Assembly (NCBI GenBank): GCA_022564135.1
Contig: JADFLZ010000166.1
Coordinates: 1 to 5,692 of the forward strand
Source of the DNA: Candidatus Zixiibacteriota bacterium
GTDB lineage: Bacteria > Zixibacteria > MSB-5A5 > GN15 > FEB-12
DNA: 5,692 bases
Direction: 5' to 3'
Below the pieces are notes generated by a model. The model saw only the letters and a program-made list of their open reading frames with translations. It made no database searches and was not told where the DNA came from. This document shows, piece after piece, positions 1 to 3,410 of this stretch; position 1 is the stretch's first letter, and each line of letters opens with the position of its first letter. Made by a program: the position numbers and the translations under genes.

Positions 1-917
1 GCATCACTAAACTCATGGCCACATAAAGACCGGGCCAGCGCAAAGCGCTGCCGGTCAAAAACAGCAGGCCAAGCATAGCAACTATCAGATAGATCGAGTA
101 CAGCGGCAGCAGTCCCATAAATCTGTCAAAGGTAAAGGCCGGCTGGCTTAACAGTTCGCGGGGAATCGTTCGTATAATATCCAGATAAATTTTTGTGTTT
201 TGATTGGGAAGTTCCGCTTTAAGCAGTCTTTTGTCGGCGCTAAAGTAAACTACCATCTCCTGCGGCCGGCTGAATTGAATTACGAATACAGAATCACGCA
301 CTTCGTTATAAAGTGTAATTAAATCGAAACTCTCTACAAAGGCTGATATTTTCTCAATATACATTGTCTGCGGCACAAAAAAGCTGTCGTATATGCTCTC
401 GCCAACTTTGATATCCCTGGTGGCCAGCAGCATTTCAATCTGATCCAGAAATTGCCTGTCTGCTGCAAAAATAGTAGCTGGTAATTCTGTTTCCTGGTCA
501 ATCTTCTGCCCTGAGCGGGTCATGTAGCCTCTGATAAAGTTGCCGTCGCGCTCAAGCTCGATCTTTTCTGACTGACCGTTGACTGTTATTTCCAGATTGC
601 TGCCCAGATATTCACCGCGCCTGGTGATATACTGGCTTCCTTTGATTTGCAGCTTTCTGGGCGTGCCAATTTTGTTGTAATCAAGCTGTAGATCCTGCTG
701 AATCTCAAGTGCCGGAACTCCCGCAAAATTTAATTCATCTTTGACAATCGAAAACAACTGACCGATAGAAGAATCTTTGACAATAAAAGTCCAGACCCGC
801 ATTTCACCGACTTGCCGGTAATCGGTAATATTTACCGTGGCCGGAGCAACTCTTTGAGATTTCCCCTCAGCCGGCAGAAAAAATAAAATTATCAGCAATA
901 AAAGCAGTTTCTTCATT
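1..917 (-). CDS. Unrecognised exported membrane-anchored protein, C-terminus beyond the left edge
   Basis: The frame is open from an ATG at 917-915 to the left edge, giving 305 codons with no stop, so the gene is partial at its 3' end. The first 20 residues form a clear signal peptide: two lysines, then a Leu/Ile/Phe run from residue 4 to 14. Residues 30-265 alternate hydrophobic and polar residues as in a beta-rich extracytoplasmic domain. The part around residues 38-130 (RVWTFIVK, then GSQYITRRGEYLG) loosely recalls DUF3108-type proteins, but I do not claim membership. Residues 266-290 (starting FMGLLPLYSIYLIVAM) form a membrane segment, and a second hydrophobic stretch begins near residue 296 and is cut off. 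The start lacks a good Shine-Dalgarno, but the signal peptide begins exactly there and the next in-frame Met is residue 39. It lies 65 bp downstream of the sugar dehydrogenase on the same strand with no terminator between, so co-transcription is possible. Function unknown. Confidence 0.8.
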
Positions 918-982
918 GGTGAAATGAATTAGGATAAGCTACTTAGGTCAACTAAATACGAATAACCATATGCTTGAACTAT

Positions 983-2404
983 TCAGCATACCGGAGGCGG
1001 CGGACCGCCGCGAAATATAAGGTCTACTATATAGGTCAGATCTAAAATATTTGCTGAAGTTCCATCTGAGTTTATATCACTCTCTGCCGGGCAGACCCCC
1101 GGATCGCCGCTCCCCCTGAAAATGAAATCCACCAAAAATGTCAAATCGAGAATATTAGCGTCGCTGCCATCTGTATTGAGATCGCCGCGTATACCTGTGC
1201 AGCAGGGAGTGATGCCGCACTGACTGGGGACGTTGTCGGGAACGATTTTATAAACAGTCCCGGCAAAATATGAGCAAATGTACAGCTCTCCGTAATAATC
1301 TTCGCCATAAGAAGAAATGGCTACTGTGCCAAGGCCGAGTTCGGCTGTCCTGTTGGTTGAATCCGTTATAGTTGTACCGTCATACCTGATTGACCAGTTG
1401 ACGCCGCTGCAAAAATCTCCATAAAAATAGGTGCCCTGCAGATCCGGGATAGCGCAGCCTCTGTAGACATAGCCGCCGGTTACCGAACATTTGTTGGGAA
1501 TTCCTCCATGAGTATATTCTGCAACAGGGTCAGTTAGCCCGGCTATAGTATCACAACCGGTCGAAGGAATAAAACAATTGCTGCCTTCTTTTAAGCGCCA
1601 GCCATAGTTTTCCCCGCCGCTGCTTGAACCGGCCTGATAATCTATTTCTTCAATTATGTTTTGCCCGACATCCCCGATATACATATCTCCGGTAGCCCTG
1701 TCGAACGAAAACCGCCAGGGATTTCGAAGACCAAGCGCCCATATTTCTGGTGAGTAACCGTTATCACTTACAAAAGGATTATCACCCGGGATTCCGTATG
1801 GTGAACCGCTGTCTACATCGATTCGAAGCATCTTCCCCAGAAGTTCCTTCTTGTTCTGAGCACGATTTCCGGGATCATTGGCGGAGCCTCCATCACCCAT
1901 TCCGATATACAAATAGCCGTCAACAGGTCCAAAAGCTATCATGCCGCCGTTATGATTTGAGAACGGCTGGTTAATGGTAATTATGTTAAACCCGCTGGAG
2001 GCATCTGCTGAATCCGGGTTTCCGCTGACATTGTATCTTCTGACCACCGTATTACCGGAAGTGTTAGTGAAATTAACAAAAAACTGCCCATTTGATTGAT
2101 AGTCAGGATGAAAAGCCAAACCCAGCAGCCCGCGTTCGCTGCCGCTGCTTACCAACGAATTGATATTAAGAAAAGGGTCAGGCAAAAGAGAGTCGTTTCT
2201 GACTAACTTAATTCTGCCGCCCTGTTCAACTATGAAAACTCTGGTGCTATCACCCGGCGCAAAAGTCACTAGTAGCGGGGCTGACAGACCGGTAACGAAA
2301 ACTTCAGTTTTTAGGGGTGTGGCAGAATTTAATATCTCAGTAGTCCCCAAAAACAATAAAGCTACTAAGACAAAAAATCGAGATTTAACAAAAACAGCTT
2401 TCAT
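983..2404 (-). CDS. Secreted PQQ-dependent sugar dehydrogenase (GSDH/YliI family) with C-terminal dockerin-like tail
   Basis: Predicted to oxidise sugars or other aldoses outside the cytoplasm using pyrroloquinoline quinone, with electrons passed to an unknown acceptor. The protein has 473 residues. Residues 1-28 are a signal peptide (MKAVFVKSRF, then a hydrophobic core). Residues 30-390 form the six-bladed beta-propeller of the soluble glucose/sorbosone dehydrogenase family. Family signatures are GLLGLAFHPDY (92-102), NHNGG with the presumed catalytic base His151, YIGMGDGG (166-173), LGLRNPWRFSFD (224-235, with Arg227 matching the PQQ-contacting Arg of soluble GDH), YIGDVGQN..EEID (242-255) and TGGYVYRG (309-316). 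A Cys-rich linker (396-402) leads to two dockerin-like repeats at 407-466. The start is set at ATG 2404 because AGGCGG lies 6 nt upstream and a signal peptide follows. An in-frame ATG at 2428, eight codons earlier, has no ribosome binding site. The sugar is not predictable, and HHIP-like or non-glucose specificity is possible. Confidence 0.9.
   Translation of the reverse strand: MKAVFVKSRFFVLVALLFLGTTEILNSATPLKTEVFVTGLSAPLLVTFAPGDSTRVFIVEQGGRIKLVRNDSLLPDPFLNINSLVSSGSERGLLGLAFHPDYQSNGQFFVNFTNTSGNTVVRRYNVSGNPDSADASSGFNIITINQPFSNHNGGMIAFGPVDGYLYIGMGDGGSANDPGNRAQNKKELLGKMLRIDVDSGSPYGIPGDNPFVSDNGYSPEIWALGLRNPWRFSFDRATGDMYIGDVGQNIIEEIDYQAGSSSGGENYGWRLKEGSNCFIPSTGCDTIAGLTDPVAEYTHGGIPNKCSVTGGYVYRGCAIPDLQGTYFYGDFCSGVNWSIRYDGTTITDSTNRTAELGLGTVAISSYGEDYYGELYICSYFAGTVYKIVPDNVPSQCGITPCCTGIRGDLNTDGSDANILDLTFLVDFIFRGSGDPGVCPAESDINSDGTSANILDLTYIVDLIFRGGPPPPVC
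1007..1186 (-). other. Two dockerin type I-like repeats at the C-terminus of the sugar dehydrogenase
   Basis: Residues 407-431 and 442-466 of the dehydrogenase are two copies of a calcium-loop-plus-helix unit, each reading roughly GD/SD-x-N-x-DG, then ANILDLT, then a V-D-hydrophobic-IFRG helix. The loop ligands Asp, Asn and Asp at positions 1, 3 and 5 followed by Gly are present (Asp408, Asn410, Asp412; Asp443, Asn445, Asp447). The next Asp falls at position 13 of the loop, where a classical dockerin or EF-hand loop has 12 positions. The protein ends in a Pro-rich tail closed by Cys473. In cellulosomes such modules bind cohesins. Here no cohesin is visible, so the partner is unknown. Confidence 0.75.
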
Positions 2405-2410
2405 GTTTGA

Positions 2411-2416
2411 CCGCCT
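2411..2416 (-). promoter_or_regulatory. Ribosome binding site that decides the dehydrogenase start
   Basis: On the minus strand this reads AGGCGG, five of six bases of AGGAGG, and lies 6 nt before the ATG at 2404. The alternative ATG at 2428 has only A/T-rich sequence before it. This selects the shorter form, whose N-terminus is a normal signal peptide. Confidence 0.7.
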
Positions 2417-2451
2417 ACAATTGGCCATATTGAATATTAGTGTATTACTTC

Positions 2452-2479
2452 AAAATAGCTGAACATGAATTTCTGTCAA
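2452..2479 (-). promoter_or_regulatory. Candidate sigma70-type promoter for the sugar dehydrogenase
   Basis: Read on the minus strand, a perfect TTGACA (2479-2474) is followed after 16 bp by TATTTT (2457-2452), which matches four of six positions of TATAAT. Transcription would start near 2446, giving a leader of about 40 nt before the ATG at 2404. The -35 box is convincing and the -10 box only fair. Confidence 0.45.
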
Positions 2480-2495
2480 GGCGAAAACTTAGAGT

Positions 2496-2527
2496 TTGAC
2501 TTTTACGCAAATATTGCTACATATAAG
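2496..2527 (+). promoter_or_regulatory. Weak candidate promoter for the bacilliredoxin gene
   Basis: TTGACT at 2496-2501 is a good -35. The -10 is ambiguous: TACATA at 2518-2523 has a 16-bp spacer but a poor match, while TATAAG at 2522-2527 matches better with a long 20-bp spacer. It faces away from the dehydrogenase promoter, with 16 bp between the two -35 boxes. Confidence 0.3.
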
Positions 2528-2558
2528 TATATAAGTTAACTATTAAGGAGATAAGAAG

Positions 2559-3038
2559 ATGCAGTCACATTACGATAGAGAGATGGCCAAGCCTATGTGG
2601 CAGGAACTTGAAAATATCGGGGTCAGGCCTCTCACCACCCCTGATGAAGTAGATGAAACTCTTACCAAATCCGAAGGTTCAACTCTGCTGGTGGTCAATT
2701 CTGTTTGCGGTTGTGCTGCTGGAAATGCCCGTCCCGGAGTGGCCATGGCGCTTCAGCACAAGCTGATTCCCGATAATCTAGCTACTGTTTTTGCAGGAGT
2801 AGACCTTGAGGCAACTGCCAAAGCCCGAGAATATATTAAAGGCTACCCCGCATCATCGCCATCAATTACGCTATTCAAAGAGGGCAAAGTTGTGGCCATG
2901 CTTGAGAGGCACCAGATCGAAGGTGTTTCGGCTCAAGGGATTGCAGAAACTCTCAAAGCTGAATTTGATAAGCACTGTACCAAAGAGGGTCCTTCGGTTT
3001 CTGAAGAAGTTCTCAAACAGGCCTTCGGAATCGCATAA
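2559..3038 (+). CDS. brxA/brxB: BrxA/BrxB family bacilliredoxin (YphP/YqiW-like)
   Basis: A 159-residue cytoplasmic protein of the usual family length. In Bacillus the family removes bacillithiol from mixed disulfides on proteins after oxidative stress and has weak disulfide isomerase activity. The active site Cys-Gly-Cys is at residues 50-52 in the family signature NSVCGCAAGNARP, at the end of a beta strand (STLLVVNSV). Other family hallmarks are PSITLFKEGKVV (101-112) followed by MLERHQIEG (114-122), and the late Cys140. There is no signal peptide. The ATG has a strong AAGGAG 8 nt upstream (2545-2550). It is flanked by divergent and downstream genes for exported proteins, so it is probably a single-gene unit. 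Whether it is the BrxA or BrxB paralogue cannot be told. The function implies a bacillithiol-like low-molecular-weight thiol in this organism, which the window cannot confirm. Confidence 0.93.
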   Translation: MQSHYDREMAKPMWQELENIGVRPLTTPDEVDETLTKSEGSTLLVVNSVCGCAAGNARPGVAMALQHKLIPDNLATVFAGVDLEATAKAREYIKGYPASSPSITLFKEGKVVAMLERHQIEGVSAQGIAETLKAEFDKHCTKEGPSVSEEVLKQAFGIA

Positions 3039-3215
3039 TCTGAGCTACAGTGAAGAATGATCTGCCCATAATTAATTTATTGTAGTTCAAGCTATTACGC
3101 CGCTTATCTGATTTTGTGGTTTGGCAGCAAATTTAGAATTATCTATCTGCCTCAAACTGGTCGCTGTTTGAAACTTTAGATTGCTAAAAAAGCCTGATAA
3201 TAGGCCATTTTCCCC
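3039..3215. other. Non-coding gap after the bacilliredoxin gene, with weak hairpins
   Basis: Together with the promoter and leader downstream, this makes a 372-bp stretch without a convincing gene. Three inverted repeats are visible. The first is a 9-bp stem with one G-U pair (3041-3049 with 3081-3089). The second is a 6-bp stem, TCAAAC/GTTTGA (3152-3157 with 3166-3171). The third is a short GCCT/AGGC stem (3192-3195 with 3202-3205) preceded by six A and followed, after CA, by four T. The last is the best candidate for a weak terminator on either strand, but no element has the strong GC stem plus T-run of a typical intrinsic terminator. Confidence 0.4.
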
Positions 3216-3243
3216 TTGACAGGATAATCTGAAATGTTATAAT
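3216..3243 (+). promoter_or_regulatory. Perfect-consensus sigma70-type promoter for the repeat-protein gene
   Basis: TTGACA at 3216-3221 and TATAAT at 3238-3243 are both exact consensus hexamers, separated by 16 bp. Transcription should start near 3250, about 160 nt before the GTG at 3411. It is by far the strongest-looking promoter in the window. Confidence 0.75.
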
Positions 3244-3249
3244 GGGGCA

Positions 3250-3410
3250 AGGCTGGTGGGTTTTACTCATATTTTACTTCAGCTTACTTGCTTAGAAACC
3301 TATCAGAGTTAGACGATATTGAAATTCTAATATTCTCAAGCTAACAAGCTCTTTTTCAAAAGGGCTAGTTATGACGAGGCGAAGAGAATATATCTCGTCT
3401 GGAGGACGAC
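3250..3410 (+). promoter_or_regulatory. Long 5' leader of the repeat-protein mRNA, with hairpins
   Basis: About 160 nt lie between the expected transcription start and the GTG. A hairpin with an 8-bp stem containing one G-U pair and a TTCA tetraloop spans 3347-3366. A second perfect 6-bp stem, GACGAG/CTCGTC, spans 3373-3399 and ends 1 nt before the GGAGG ribosome binding site. A weaker AT-rich stem is at 3316-3333. I looked for the conserved cores of c-di-GMP-I and -II, TPP, SAM and cobalamin riboswitches and recognised none. The leader could be regulatory or merely structured; boundaries are estimates. Confidence 0.4.
3401..3405 (+). promoter_or_regulatory. Ribosome binding site that decides the GTG start of the repeat-protein gene
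   Basis: GGAGG lies 5 nt before the GTG at 3411. The reading frame is closed upstream by TGA at 3372-3374, and no ATG lies in frame between, so the GTG is the only well-placed start. A clear signal peptide follows it. Confidence 0.8.

Noticed and set aside
2405..2428. Longer dehydrogenase form beginning at ATG 2428
   Set aside because: No ribosome binding site precedes it, and it would add eight residues (MANCRRSN) in front of a complete signal peptide. ATG 2404 has AGGCGG at the right spacing.
1750..2462. Plus-strand open frames at 1750-1974 and 2160-2462
   Set aside because: Both lie opposite the sugar dehydrogenase, whose frame is confirmed by family motifs throughout; their products resemble nothing.
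2806..3060. Open frame of 84 codons overlapping the bacilliredoxin in another frame
   Set aside because: It is a shadow of the bacilliredoxin, whose motifs continue to its C-terminus in the other frame.
3041..3089. Intrinsic terminator after the bacilliredoxin gene
   Set aside because: The 9-bp stem has a 31-nt loop, one G-U pair and no T-run after it, so it does not meet the usual form.
3250..3410. Known riboswitch in the leader of the repeat gene
   Set aside because: The conserved cores of c-di-GMP-I/II, TPP, SAM and cobalamin riboswitches were not recognisable; only generic hairpins are seen.
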